Shown here: positions 9,739 to 18,037 of the stretch, in pieces
How positions within the stretch are numbered: the stretch's first letter is position 1
Layout of the letters: every line of letters starts with the position of its first letter
From: Sinisalibacter lacisalsi
Lineage (GTDB): Bacteria > Pseudomonadota > Alphaproteobacteria > Rhodobacterales > Rhodobacteraceae
Assembly: GCF_014640115.1 (NCBI RefSeq)
Contig: NZ_BMGI01000006.1
Coordinates: forward strand, 62,001-126,000
Length of the DNA stretch: 64,000 nt
Direction of reading: 5' to 3'
The notes under the pieces: model-generated
What the model saw: only the letters and a program-made list of their open reading frames with translations
Told to the model about the DNA's origin: nothing
Databases searched by the model: none
Made by a program: the position numbers and the translations under genes

Positions 9739-9870
9739 GTCATCTCTCCTGTTCACGCGGGCTGTCGCCCCTTGCGGTTTCTTCGCTCTATCTAGGTGAT
9801 GCGGGACGGGTCGAAAAGACTAATTCCATAAATTGAATGTGATATTTCCCCGAGGCGCGGCCCAAATGAA

Positions 9871-9896
9871 AAGGGCCGCCCCATCGGGCGGCCCTT
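9871..9896 (-). terminator. Rho-independent terminator of rpsD
   Basis: A 10-base GC-rich stem (AGGGCCGCCC with GGGCGGCCCT) and a 4-base loop, followed on the minus strand by TTTTC. It lies about 20 bases past the rpsD stop at 9918. Confidence 0.9.
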
Positions 9897-9917
9897 CGAA
9901 ACGCAGGCGCGGAACGC

Positions 9918-10538
9918 TTAGTTCTGCGCGTAGTATTCGATCACGAGGTTGGGTTCCATCTGCACCGCGTAGGGCACATCCGAAAGACCGGGAGTGCGCA
10001 CGAAGGTGGCGGTCATCTTCGCGTGGTCCGCCTCGATGTAATCGGGCACGTCACGCTCGGGCAGGCCGGCGGCTTCGAGTACCAGCGCCATCTGCTTCGA
10101 CTTCTCGCGGACTTCCACGACGTCGCCTTCCTTCACCCGGTAGGACGGGATGTTGACGCGCTGACCGTTCACCAGCACGTGGCCGTGGTTGACGAACTGG
10201 CGCGCGGCGAAGACGGTGGGCACGAACTTGGCGCGGTAGACGACCGCGTCGAGGCGGCGCTCGAGCAGGCCGATGAGGATTTCACCGGTGTCGCCACGGC
10301 GGCGTTCGGCCTCGGCGAAGATCCGGCGGAACTGCTTCTCGGTAAGATCGCCGTAGTAGCCCTTGAGCTTCTGCTTGGCGCGGAGCTGCAGACCGAAGTC
10401 CGACATTTTCGCCTTGCGGCGCTGACCGTGCTGGCCGGGGCCGTATTCGCGGCGGTTCACCGGCGACTTCGGACGTCCCCAGATGTTTTCGCCCATGCGG
10501 CGGTCGAGTTTGTACTTGGCAGAGGTGCGTTTGGTCAC
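9918..10538 (-). CDS. rpsD: 30S ribosomal protein S4
   Basis: A 206-residue primary 16S rRNA-binding protein. The N-terminal S4 domain runs from [20 protein letters not shown], and the S4 RNA-binding fold is visible as [20 protein letters not shown] and [20 protein letters not shown]. The start is GTG 10538, after AAGGAGATCAGACG; an upstream ATG in the same frame would add 11 non-conserved residues. It is monocistronic: a promoter lies about 210 bases upstream and a terminator just downstream. Confidence 0.98.
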   Translation of the reverse strand: MTKRTSAKYKLDRRMGENIWGRPKSPVNRREYGPGQHGQRRKAKMSDFGLQLRAKQKLKGYYGDLTEKQFRRIFAEAERRRGDTGEILIGLLERRLDAVVYRAKFVPTVFAARQFVNHGHVLVNGQRVNIPSYRVKEGDVVEVREKSKQMALVLEAAGLPERDVPDYIEADHAKMTATFVRTPGLSDVPYAVQMEPNLVIEYYAQN

Positions 10539-10747
10539 CGTCTGATCTCCTTCTATGGTTTGGCTCCCCAACGCGATCCGAAAACCGGCTCCCGTTCTTC
10601 GGGTTGCGGACGCTGGCGCGACGCGACCCCCGATCGGGTTCTGGCTTCAAACCGGTCCTGGAACCGCTATGAAGGGCGTTGTCCTCTTGGGCGCGAACCC
10701 ATGACAGGCTTCCCCTTGCGGGGGCCACCAACACCAATGAAGCCGCG

Positions 10748-10775
10748 CTTATAGCCGGGCTGGTCGCGGAGTCAA
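10748..10775 (-). promoter_or_regulatory. Sigma-70-type promoter of rpsD
   Basis: On the minus strand, TTGACT (10770-10775) and TATAAG (10748-10753) are separated by 16 bases. This is a near-consensus housekeeping promoter. The start point would be near 10741, giving a 5' leader of about 200 bases before the GTG at 10538, long enough for a regulatory RNA structure. Confidence 0.7.
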
Positions 10776-10794
10776 CGGCTTTCGGGCGCGCGCC

Positions 10795-11862
10795 TCAGTG
10801 CTGCGTCGCCGCCATGATCGCGGCCTCGGCGCGGCTCAGCGCGCGGCGGGCGTAATCGCCGTAGGCCATCGGGTCCTGGTCGAGCGCGGGCATCATGCCG
10901 ATCAGCCGCGCGCGGCTATGGGCCTCGACACTGTCGAGCGCAGCGCCGGCGGGGTGGAAGCTCTCGGTTTCGAGGCCATTGGCAAACACCACCTCGTGGC
11001 GCGGCAGCAGCAGGTGAACGTAGGTGACGCAGGCGAAGGTGAGATCACGCAGCACGAGGCGGTCGTCGATCAGGTCGGACGCACGCACCAGCACCTCGTC
11101 GGCGTTGAACAGCGCCCGCGCTTTCGCGCCCTTCACCAGCATCCGGTGAGACGGCGACACGACGAGATCGTCCTGCGGCCGGTCGACACCGAGCGCGCCG
11201 GCGCGCAGCCGGATCGGCCGGAGTTCCGGCATCGCGTAGAGCCGCGCGCCGGAAATGCGCCTTTCGCCCTTCCAGAGCACCTCCTGGAGCCCGTTGTCCT
11301 TGGTCTGCACCCGGTCGCCCTCGCGGATCGTCTCGACCGGCACCGCGCCACGCCCGGTGCGGATGAGGGTGCCGGGGGTGAAACAGATCACCCCGGTGGG
11401 CTGGTCGGTCACCCGGTTGGTCTCGCGTGCCTCGAGGCTCGCGCGCACCACCCAGAGATCGGTGTCGGCGGGGGGCATCTGGCCGTTGACCATCAACAGC
11501 GGAGCGAGGCCGGGGCCGAGGTCGATCAGCGAAATGTTGTAGAGGGCGAGGCCATCAGTCACGTCGAACCCGTGCTGGAACAGCGGCCCATCATCGTCCG
11601 GCGGAGCCGCCGCGCCCTCGCGAACGCTGGCCCCCAATCCCACGACTTTCCTGACCCGACGCGCGGCGCGCGCCCGGAAAACCGCCTCTCCTTCCGCCAC
11701 TCCGAGACTCAGAAGATCGCCCGGCCCGTCGATCCGAACCGCCCGGCCACGCCAGCGCCAGCTTGCGCCAACGCCGATCGCACCTCGCGGGGCCTGCTCG
11801 AGCCCATCCACCTCGGTTTGTGTCCAGGAGATGACGAACGTGCCACGAGAGCCCGTTATCAT
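10795..11862 (-). CDS. Hint (hedgehog/intein) domain protein
   Basis: A 355-residue protein. The first 150 residues are of unknown function with beta-type character. A Hint domain of the type common in Rhodobacterales follows: the nucleophile is Cys160 in ICFTPGTLIRT, the block VETIREGDRVQTKDNG follows, then His239 in SPSHRMLV, and the domain closes with VVFANGLETESFHP. Such proteins are predicted to be secreted or surface autoprocessing proteins, but no signal peptide is obvious and no C-terminal extein is present. What it splices or cleaves is unknown. Confidence 0.85.
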   Translation of the reverse strand: MITGSRGTFVISWTQTEVDGLEQAPRGAIGVGASWRWRGRAVRIDGPGDLLSLGVAEGEAVFRARAARRVRKVVGLGASVREGAAAPPDDDGPLFQHGFDVTDGLALYNISLIDLGPGLAPLLMVNGQMPPADTDLWVVRASLEARETNRVTDQPTGVICFTPGTLIRTGRGAVPVETIREGDRVQTKDNGLQEVLWKGERRISGARLYAMPELRPIRLRAGALGVDRPQDDLVVSPSHRMLVKGAKARALFNADEVLVRASDLIDDRLVLRDLTFACVTYVHLLLPRHEVVFANGLETESFHPAGAALDSVEAHSRARLIGMMPALDQDPMAYGDYARRALSRAEAAIMAATQH

Positions 11863-11970
11863 GCCTGTATGCCTGCTCTTTAGTTTTTTATTGCCGACAG
11901 CGTAGCACGGACGAATCGGCTTGTTAAGAGCCCGCTGGCATCCGGGGTCGGCTGTCGCGGCCCGGCGCGG

Positions 11971-12915
11971 TCAGAACCGCAGGCGCAGCTGGAACACCCC
12001 TGTCACCTGCCCGCTGGGCTGGGCGTCGAATTCGGGGCCGAGCCAGGCAACCCCCTGGAACAGCGAAAGCCGCCGCCCCTCGACCATCACGCCGGCCCGC
12101 GCCCGGTGCCGAAGGGGGGTGAGCTGGTAGCCGTCGGACGCCGGCAGCAGCGCCGAGGAGAATACCCGCGCGGTGTCGGCCCCGAAGACCAGCGACACGC
12201 CGGGGCGCGCGCCCGCGTCGAGCCCGCGGTAATTGAAGCCGGTTGTGCCGTCACGCAGCAGCACGCCACCGTCGAAGGCCGGGCCGATGAACAGGTCGCC
12301 GCCGACCCGCGCAAAGCTCTCCACCCCCGCCTGTCCCTCGACGAAGGGGCGCAGCGTGGCGTGATCGCTCAGCCGGATCCGGCGCGCCGCCGTGCCCTGA
12401 AGCGTCGGGTAGATCCCGTTGCCGATCTGCGCCGCCTCGACCGCGGCAGGCACTTTCGGATCGTCCGCCGGGGTCAGGTCGTGGATGAAGTTCTGGAACC
12501 GGATCAGACCGGTTCGTGGCCCGGTGAAGGCAAGGCCCGCCCCGGCCGAAAGTTCGAACCCGTTCTGCTCGACATGGCTGTTGAGCGTGCTGGTGATCAC
12601 CCCGGCGGCGCGTCGATCCCACGCCGCGGGAGCGGTGTAATTGTCGGGCGATATCACCTGGATGCGGGCGCGCAACTCGATCAGGCGGCCCCATTGCGCC
12701 GGTGCCTCGGTGATCCCCTCGGGGCCGAACATGAACGAATGGCTCGACCCGCCGCTCTGCCAGCGGTCATCGCCATCGCCGATCCAGTCGTTGTTGCTCA
12801 GCCGCGCCCAGCCAAGGAAGCCGAAGCTTCCCGTCTCCTCGGCGGAGGCCGGGACGGCCACGGCGAGCGCGGCGGCGAATCCGAGGGCAAAGCGGAAAAA
12901 GCGGCGCATTATCAT
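11971..12915 (-). CDS. LpxR-like outer-membrane lipid A deacylase (DUF2219), copy 1
   Basis: A 314-residue outer-membrane beta-barrel protein. The signal peptide (FALGFAAALAVAVPASA) is followed by WARLSNNDWIGDGDDRW, which matches the N-terminal Asn-Asp active-site segment of LpxR-type 3'-O-deacylases. The chain ends in alternating beta residues and a terminal Phe (FQLRLRF), a barrel-insertion signature. It is the second gene of a tandem pair, starting 32 bases after its paralogue. The family call is good; the deacylase activity is inferred. Confidence 0.8.
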   Translation of the reverse strand: MIMRRFFRFALGFAAALAVAVPASAEETGSFGFLGWARLSNNDWIGDGDDRWQSGGSSHSFMFGPEGITEAPAQWGRLIELRARIQVISPDNYTAPAAWDRRAAGVITSTLNSHVEQNGFELSAGAGLAFTGPRTGLIRFQNFIHDLTPADDPKVPAAVEAAQIGNGIYPTLQGTAARRIRLSDHATLRPFVEGQAGVESFARVGGDLFIGPAFDGGVLLRDGTTGFNYRGLDAGARPGVSLVFGADTARVFSSALLPASDGYQLTPLRHRARAGVMVEGRRLSLFQGVAWLGPEFDAQPSGQVTGVFQLRLRF

Positions 12916-12947
12916 GATGTCCCGACCAAAGGGCCCCGAGCCCGCGC

Positions 12948-13859
12948 TCAAAACCTGACCTGCAGTTGCACCGCCCCCACCACCTGACCGGAGGGCTGCG
13001 CGATGAATTCGGGCCCAAGCCAGGCCGCGCCGTAGAACAGCCCGACATGCTCGCCCTGCCAATGTGCCCCCGCTCGCAGCCGATGGCGCAACGGCGTGAG
13101 GCTGTGCGCCGGTTCGGGCAACCAGGCGGAGGAAAACACCTTCGCCGCGTCATAGCCCACGAGGAACGAAAGCCCCCTGCCCGGCGCGTCTTCGAGCGTC
13201 TGATACAGGAAACCCGTGGTCTCGTCACGCGCCGTTATCCCGCGGGTGAAATTCTCGCCGAACATGAGGTCAACCCCCGCCCGGGCATAGGTTTCGTCGC
13301 CCGCGCGGACCTGCACGAAAGGGCGCAGCACCGCGCCTCCCAGCGCCACCGGTCGCGCCGCTTCGAGGCCGATGGTCGGGTAGACCGCGTTGCCGAACTG
13401 CGCCGCGCGCACCGCAGCCGAGGGGCGCGGCATCCCGACCGCCTCGTGCGTCGCATCATGCAGCACGTCTGTCCGCGTCATCGGCCCGACCGCCACCAAC
13501 TCGCCGCCCAGCGCGAACTCGATCCCGCCGCGCGTGAAGTGGCTGTAGGCGCCGAGCGCCATGATCCCGGCATAGCGCCGGTCACCCGGCGTGGGGCTCG
13601 TCAGGTCGGCCGGGGCGAGAATGCGGTGCCCGAAGCGGTATTCGATCACCTCGCCCAGACCGCCGGGGCGCGCCATGGTTCCCTCGGCGCCCCGCATCCA
13701 GCTCATCGAATAGGACCCGGTGCGCCAGCGGTCCTGCCCGTCGCCAATCTGGTCATTTGTGAACAGCCGCCCGACCCCGAGCGTCACGCGCTCCTCGGCG
13801 GCGGCCGGAAGGCAGGTCAGAACAAGCGATGAGAGAAGGGCTAGGACGGCCGCGCGCAT
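12948..13859 (-). CDS. LpxR-like outer-membrane lipid A deacylase (DUF2219), copy 2
   Basis: A 303-residue paralogue of the downstream gene. After a signal peptide ending in LPAAA come GRLFTNDQIGDGQDRWRTGS and, at the end, LQVRF with a terminal Phe. The two copies share the order of motifs (N-D-x-I-G-D-G-x-D-R-W near the N-terminus, then A-W-L-G-P-E-F near the C-terminus) but differ through most of the sequence, so the duplication is old. ATG 13859 has only a weak ribosome site. An open frame continues upstream but lacks a signal peptide there and is not used. Confidence 0.8.
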   Translation of the reverse strand: MRAAVLALLSSLVLTCLPAAAEERVTLGVGRLFTNDQIGDGQDRWRTGSYSMSWMRGAEGTMARPGGLGEVIEYRFGHRILAPADLTSPTPGDRRYAGIMALGAYSHFTRGGIEFALGGELVAVGPMTRTDVLHDATHEAVGMPRPSAAVRAAQFGNAVYPTIGLEAARPVALGGAVLRPFVQVRAGDETYARAGVDLMFGENFTRGITARDETTGFLYQTLEDAPGRGLSFLVGYDAAKVFSSAWLPEPAHSLTPLRHRLRAGAHWQGEHVGLFYGAAWLGPEFIAQPSGQVVGAVQLQVRF

Positions 13860-13949
13860 GAAAAATCCAAGTTCAAGGCCCCCACCTGCCAAAGTTTGTG
13901 CCCCAAATGTCCGATTCGCACTAGGATGGTTTGTTCCGCGCCCCTGCTC

Positions 13950-13969
13950 CCGTGGCATCATTGCCACGG
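13950..13969. repeat. Perfect inverted repeat in the lpxR/modE divergent region
   Basis: CCGTGGCA-TCAT-TGCCACGG, an 8-base perfect inverted repeat with a 4-base centre, in the 254-base gap between the divergent LpxR-like and ModE-like genes. It has no T run, so it is more like an operator than a terminator. No other support was found. Confidence 0.45.
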
Positions 13970-14113
13970 TGCGCGGGGCCGATCGACCCCGCACGCGGTA
14001 TCGCGATCCGGCAGCGTCCGACCATCCCGCGCACCGGGTCCGGCGCGCATCCGGCGGCGCCTTTTTCGCCCCCCGGCTTGCGCAACGCCCGGTTTCCTCG
14101 CAATGCTCGCGGC

Positions 14114-14479
14114 ATGACACGCACGCCAGCCCCCCCGCCCGAGCGGCACCGCCTGAGCATCCGCCTCGTCTTCGACGACAGCGGGATGATGGGGCCGGGC
14201 AAGGCCGAGCTGCTGGAGCGCATCGCGCGCTGCGGCTCGATCGCGGCGGCCGGGCGCGAGATGGGCATGAGCTACAAGCGCGCGTGGATGCTGATCGAGA
14301 CGCTGAACGCGATGTTCCGCGAACCGCTGGTGGAGCGCGTGCGCGGCGGTCCCGGTGGCGGCGGCGCGGAGCTGACACCCGCCGGGCAGGAGGTTCTGGC
14401 CCTCTACCGGGCGATCGTGGCCGAGGCAGAGGCGGCGGGGCAAGAGCGGCTGGAGGCGATGCGCGCGCTCTTGAAGTAG
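14114..14479 (+). CDS. ModE-like winged-helix regulator without molybdate-binding domain
   Basis: A 121-residue protein corresponding only to the N-terminal DNA-binding domain of ModE: LVFDDSGMMGPGKAELLERI, then the helix-turn-helix GSIAAAGREMGMSYKRAW and the wing with AELTPAGQEVLALYR. Full ModE proteins carry two C-terminal TOBE/Mop domains that bind molybdate; none is present. The open frame begins further upstream, but ATG 14114 is where family similarity starts. It lies directly upstream of modABC and is the obvious candidate to act on the Mo-box at 14522. How it would sense molybdate is unclear. Confidence 0.85.
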   Translation: MTRTPAPPPERHRLSIRLVFDDSGMMGPGKAELLERIARCGSIAAAGREMGMSYKRAWMLIETLNAMFREPLVERVRGGPGGGGAELTPAGQEVLALYRAIVAEAEAAGQERLEAMRALLK

Positions 14480-14521
14480 TGGCCCGGTGCGGATCGCGCT
14501 TGCCATCACGGCAGCGATCCG

Positions 14522-14545
14522 CGATATGTTTGACGAAACATAACG
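14522..14545. promoter_or_regulatory. Mo-box-like palindromic operator upstream of modA
   Basis: CGATATGTTT-GACG-AAACATAACG. The two half-sites are inverted repeats matching at 9 of 10 positions. The CG-TAT...ATA-CG layout resembles ModE/MopA binding sites described in enterobacteria and Rhodobacter. It lies 27 bases before the modA start, where binding would block transcription when molybdate is plentiful. Confidence 0.7.
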
Positions 14546-14571
14546 AGATGACGCGACTAGTGGAGGACCGT

Positions 14572-15363
14572 ATGCCCACCCCGATTGCGCGACGCAGCCT
14601 GCTTGCCGCCGTCGCCGGACTTGGCCTCGCCACCATGGCCTGCGCGGCCGAAACGGCCGACGCGCCGGTTGTCGCAGCCGCATCGGACCTGCAGTTCGCG
14701 GTGACCGAAATCGCCGAAGCGTTTCGGGCTGAAACAGGTAACGAGGTGCGGCTCTCGTTCGGCTCGACCGGCAATTTCGCCCGCCAGATCCGCGAGGGTG
14801 CGCCGTTCGAAGTGTTCATGGCGGCCGACGAGCGCTTCATCGCCGAGCTCGACGCCGACGGCTTCACCCGCGACTCCGGCGACCTCTATGCGCTTGGCCG
14901 GATCGTGCTGATCGCGCCGCATGGCTCGACGCTGACGCCCGATCCCGAGCTTGCGAACCTGGAAGCCATGCTGGCGGCCGGGCAGATCAACCGTTTCGCG
15001 ATCGCCAACCCCGATCATGCCCCGTACGGCATGCGCGCCATGGAGGCGCTGCAATCGCGCGGAATGTGGGACGATCTGCAGGCGAACATCGTGCTGGGCG
15101 AAAACGTCAGCCAGGCGGCCCAGTTCGCGCTGTCAGGCAATGCAGAGGGCGGACTCATCGCCTATTCGCTGGCGCTTGCGCCCTCGGTCAGCGCGCGCGG
15201 AAGCTACGCGCTCATCCCCGAAGCATGGCATGCGCCGTTGCGTCAGCGCATGGCCCTGCTCACCGGTGCCGGCGACGTTGCCGAAGCCTTCTACGATTAC
15301 ATCCAGTCACCACCCGGGCGCAGCATCATGGCGCGCTACGGTTTCTCGCTGCCCGGGGAATAA
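14572..15363 (+). CDS. modA: Molybdate ABC transporter substrate-binding protein
   Basis: A 263-residue periplasmic molybdate/tungstate-binding protein. The ATG at 14572 follows GGAGG. The N-terminus ARRSLLAAVAGLGLATMACA is an export signal whose Arg-Arg could direct it to Tat. Ligand-loop features are visible: AAASDLQFAVTEI, FGSTGNFARQIREGAPFEVFM and ENVSQAAQFALSGNAEGG. First gene of modABC; its stop is three bases before modB. Confidence 0.95.
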   Translation: MPTPIARRSLLAAVAGLGLATMACAAETADAPVVAAASDLQFAVTEIAEAFRAETGNEVRLSFGSTGNFARQIREGAPFEVFMAADERFIAELDADGFTRDSGDLYALGRIVLIAPHGSTLTPDPELANLEAMLAAGQINRFAIANPDHAPYGMRAMEALQSRGMWDDLQANIVLGENVSQAAQFALSGNAEGGLIAYSLALAPSVSARGSYALIPEAWHAPLRQRMALLTGAGDVAEAFYDYIQSPPGRSIMARYGFSLPGE

Positions 15364-15366
15364 GCC

Positions 15367-16035
15367 GTGGACTGGGACGCGCTCCGGCTCTCGCTCAGCC
15401 TCGCCGCCTGGACGGTGGCGATCCTGCTGCCGGTATCGATCCTGGCCGGGCGCGCGCTGGCCTACCGGCGCTTTGCCGGCAGTGGACTCGTCGAGGCGCT
15501 GGTCATGCTGCCGCTCGTCCTGCCGCCCACGGTCTTCGGCTTCTACCTGCTTGTCGCCTTCGGGCGCACTTCGCCCATCGGCCAGGTCTGGCAGGATCTC
15601 TTCGGGCAACAGCTGGTTTTCACCTTCGAGGGGCTGGTGCTGGCCTCCGTGATCTTCAACCTCCCCTTCGCCATCCAGCCCGCCCAGCGCGGCTTCGAGG
15701 CGGTGCCCCGCGACGTGCGCGAGGCCGCGGCCTGCTGCGGGATGTCGCCGCTTGCCGCGCTGTGGCGGGTGGAACTGCCGCTGGCCTGGCCGGGGGTGAT
15801 GACGGCGATGGTTCTGACCTTCGCGCACACCCTGGGCGAATTCGGCATCGTGCTGATGGTGGGCGGGTCGATCCCCGGCGAGACCAGGACCATCGCCATC
15901 GCGATCTATGACCGGGTGCAGGCCTTCGACGGAGAATCGGCGGCGATCATGTCGGCGGTGCTCGTCGCGATCTCGCTGTTCACCATCGCGGTGACCTATT
16001 GGCTGTCGGCCCGCGTCGGGCGAAGGCTGTCCTGA
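15367..16035 (+). CDS. modB: Molybdate ABC transporter permease
   Basis: A 222-residue inner-membrane permease with about five hydrophobic segments and the ABC-contact (EAA) loop REAAACCGMSPLAALWRVEL followed by AHTLGEFGIVLMVGGSIPG. The start is GTG 15367, three bases after the modA stop. The stop overlaps the modC start as TGATG, so expression of permease and ATPase is coupled. Confidence 0.95.
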   Translation: MDWDALRLSLSLAAWTVAILLPVSILAGRALAYRRFAGSGLVEALVMLPLVLPPTVFGFYLLVAFGRTSPIGQVWQDLFGQQLVFTFEGLVLASVIFNLPFAIQPAQRGFEAVPRDVREAAACCGMSPLAALWRVELPLAWPGVMTAMVLTFAHTLGEFGIVLMVGGSIPGETRTIAIAIYDRVQAFDGESAAIMSAVLVAISLFTIAVTYWLSARVGRRLS

Positions 16036-17138
16036 TGGCGCTGGAGGTTATGGCACGCGCCGGGGCGCCGATCCCGCTCGCAGCCGAGTTCCGGGTCGAT
16101 CCCGGCGAATTGCTGGCGCTGGTCGGGCATTCCGGCTCGGGCAAGACCACCCTTCTGCGCACCATCGCCGGGCTCTGGCGGCCCGAGGTGGCGCGGGTGC
16201 GGGTGGACGGGGAAACCTGGCTCGACACCGAAACCGGGACCGACCTGCCCCCGCATCGTCGCCGCGTCGGCATCGTGTTTCAGAACTTCGCGCTGTTCCC
16301 GCACATGACGGCGGCGCAGAACGTGATGGCGGCGATGGGACGCGCGGTGAAGGCACCCCGCAACGAAGCGGAGCGCCTGCTTGATCTGGTCAACCTCACG
16401 GGCTTCGCCGACCGCAAGCCCGCCGCGCTCTCGGGCGGCCAGCAACAGCGCGTCGCCCTCGCCCGCGCCCTGGCCCGCCGGCCCAAGGCCCTGCTGCTCG
16501 ACGAGCCCTTCTCGGCGGTCGACCGGGCCACGCGCGAGAAACTCCACGGCGAAATCATCGCCCTGCGCGCGCATCTCAACATGCCGGTGGTGCTGGTCAC
16601 CCACGATGTGAACGAGGCGCAGATCCTCGCCGACCGCATGGTGCTGATCGAGACAGGACGCGTGATTTCGCAAGGCTCCACGGCGGAGGTGATGTCCGAT
16701 CCGGCGGCGCTGCACGCGATGGGGCTGCGCGAACTCGCCGCGATGCTGCCCGCCACCATCGCCGAACATACCGACGACGGCCTCACCCGGCTCGATGCCG
16801 CCAGCGGCCCTCTGTTCCTTCCGCGGATCGACGGCGCCCCGGGCGCACAGGTGCGGGTGCGGATCATGGCGCACGAGGTGATCCTGTCGCGCCCCCGGCC
16901 CGAGGGGCTTTCCGCGCAGAATATCCTCGCGGGGCGGGTGACCCGAATCGTGCCGGGGGATGGGCCGGGCGTTATCATCCATGTCGCGATCGGGGCGCAC
17001 GAGATCCTCGCCCGCATCACCCGCCGGGCGCTCGGGCAGATGGCGCTGGCCCCCGGTGACGAGGTGCACGCGATCGTCAAGTCGCTGTCGGTGGCGCGCG
17101 ACCAGGTTGCGCCGACGCCGCGGCGGCCGGTTGACTGA
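16035..17138 (+). CDS. modC: Molybdate ABC transporter ATP-binding protein
   Basis: A 367-residue ATPase. Walker A is GHSGSGKTTLLRTI, the signature is LSGGQQQRVALARAL, and Walker B is ALLLDEPFSAVD. The C-terminal third (about residues 235-360) contains a TOBE/Mop-like domain, which binds oxyanion in this family. This may partly compensate for the absence of a sensor domain on the ModE-like regulator upstream. Last gene of the operon, seven bases from the convergent arsR. Confidence 0.95.
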   Translation: MALEVMARAGAPIPLAAEFRVDPGELLALVGHSGSGKTTLLRTIAGLWRPEVARVRVDGETWLDTETGTDLPPHRRRVGIVFQNFALFPHMTAAQNVMAAMGRAVKAPRNEAERLLDLVNLTGFADRKPAALSGGQQQRVALARALARRPKALLLDEPFSAVDRATREKLHGEIIALRAHLNMPVVLVTHDVNEAQILADRMVLIETGRVISQGSTAEVMSDPAALHAMGLRELAAMLPATIAEHTDDGLTRLDAASGPLFLPRIDGAPGAQVRVRIMAHEVILSRPRPEGLSAQNILAGRVTRIVPGDGPGVIIHVAIGAHEILARITRRALGQMALAPGDEVHAIVKSLSVARDQVAPTPRRPVD

Positions 17139-17145
17139 GGCGGTT

Positions 17146-17469
17146 TCACTCGCGGATTTCGTGTTCCAGGAAACGCTCGAAGGCATCGAGATCGACCGCC
17201 TCGAACTGGCCGAAAGCCTGCATCCAGATGCTCGCGTCGCGCAGGGCTTCGGGTTCAAGCTTGCACCACTTCACCCGGCCGCGCTTTTCCTGGCTGATCA
17301 GCCCTGCGCGTGAGAGGATGGCGAGGTGCTTGGAGATCGCCGCGAGCGACATCGCGAAGGGCTCGGCCACGTCGGTCACCGCCATGTCGTCCTCGAGCAG
17401 CATGGTCAGGATCGCCCGGCGTGTCGGGTCGGCAAGGGCGGCGAAAACGAGGTCGAGACGCGGGTCCAT
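17146..17469 (-). CDS. ArsR-family winged-helix transcriptional regulator
   Basis: A 107-residue regulator. ALADPTRRAILTMLL is the canonical family start, and AVTDVAEPFAMSLAAISKHLAILSRAGLI covers the recognition helix. No metal-binding cysteine motif is present; the only Cys is in the wing (WCKLE), so it is closer to the SdpR/YgaV-like group than to metal sensors. The ATG at 17469 lies only 7 bases after a -10 element, so the message may be leaderless. Such regulators often pair with SRPBCC (AHSA1) proteins, but none is adjacent here, so the target is unknown. Confidence 0.88.
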   Translation of the reverse strand: MDPRLDLVFAALADPTRRAILTMLLEDDMAVTDVAEPFAMSLAAISKHLAILSRAGLISQEKRGRVKWCKLEPEALRDASIWMQAFGQFEAVDLDAFERFLEHEIRE

Positions 17470-17476
17470 GCACAGG

Positions 17477-17505
17477 GCGATAGGTGACGGGCGCGTTTTC
17501 GTCAA
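17477..17505 (-). promoter_or_regulatory. Promoter of arsR, probably giving a leaderless mRNA
   Basis: On the minus strand TTGACG (17500-17505), a 17-base spacer and TATCGC (17477-17482). The ATG follows after only 7 bases, so transcription would start at or within a base or two of the start codon. No ribosome site precedes the ATG. Confidence 0.55.
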
Positions 17506-17629
17506 CCAGACGGTTGAATATGCCCCGCCCGCCGGAATGGGCAGCCGCACCTTCGCGAATTTGCGGCCCCGAACGCCAAGTTCAATCTTTTCAATGCCTT
17601 GGCGGCGCTCCTGTTGGCGCTAAACGCCG

Positions 17630-17658
17630 TTGACTCACGGCCCCGCGCCGCTTAGCAA
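17630..17658 (+). promoter_or_regulatory. Promoter of the F0 ATP synthase operon
   Basis: TTGACT (17630-17635), a 17-base spacer and TAGCAA (17653-17658), 31 bases before the atpI start. The -35 element is strong and the -10 is moderate, similar to the rpsD promoter in this window. Confidence 0.6.
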
Positions 17659-17689
17659 CCTCACAGGCACATGAGGGGGCATTCACGCC

Positions 17690-18037
17690 GTGGCAGACCC
17701 GCTGGACGACCTTTCCCAGGACCGCCTCAAGGCGCTTGAGGAGCGGATCGCGAAGGTCAAGGGCACCGAAGGCGAGATCCCCCATATGAAGAAGGATTAT
17801 GCCCAGGCGAACCTCGCCTGGCGGATGGTCATCGAGCTTGTGGCCGGTCTCGGGATCGGCCTTGGCGTGGGATACGGGCTGGACTACCTCTTCGGGACGA
17901 TGCCCCTGTTCCTGGTGATCTTCATTTTCCTCGGCCTCGCGGCGGGCGTGAAAACGATGCTCGCCTCGGCCAGGGAGATCGAGTTGCAACAGGCCGCCAA
18001 GGCGGCCTTGGACGAGGAAGAAAGACGTGGCGACTGA
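17690..18037 (+). CDS. atpI: ATP synthase protein I (AtpI/AtpZ type)
   Basis: A 115-residue accessory protein of F-type ATP synthase, thought to help assemble the c-ring or carry Mg2+. The N-terminus is charged and coiled-coil prone ([15 protein letters not shown]). Two transmembrane helices follow: [20 protein letters not shown] and [15 protein letters not shown]. The start is GTG 17690 after GAGGGGG. It overlaps atpB by 11 bases and heads the F0 operon; the F1 genes are elsewhere, as is usual in this order. Confidence 0.9.
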   Translation: MADPLDDLSQDRLKALEERIAKVKGTEGEIPHMKKDYAQANLAWRMVIELVAGLGIGLGVGYGLDYLFGTMPLFLVIFIFLGLAAGVKTMLASAREIELQQAAKAALDEEERRGD

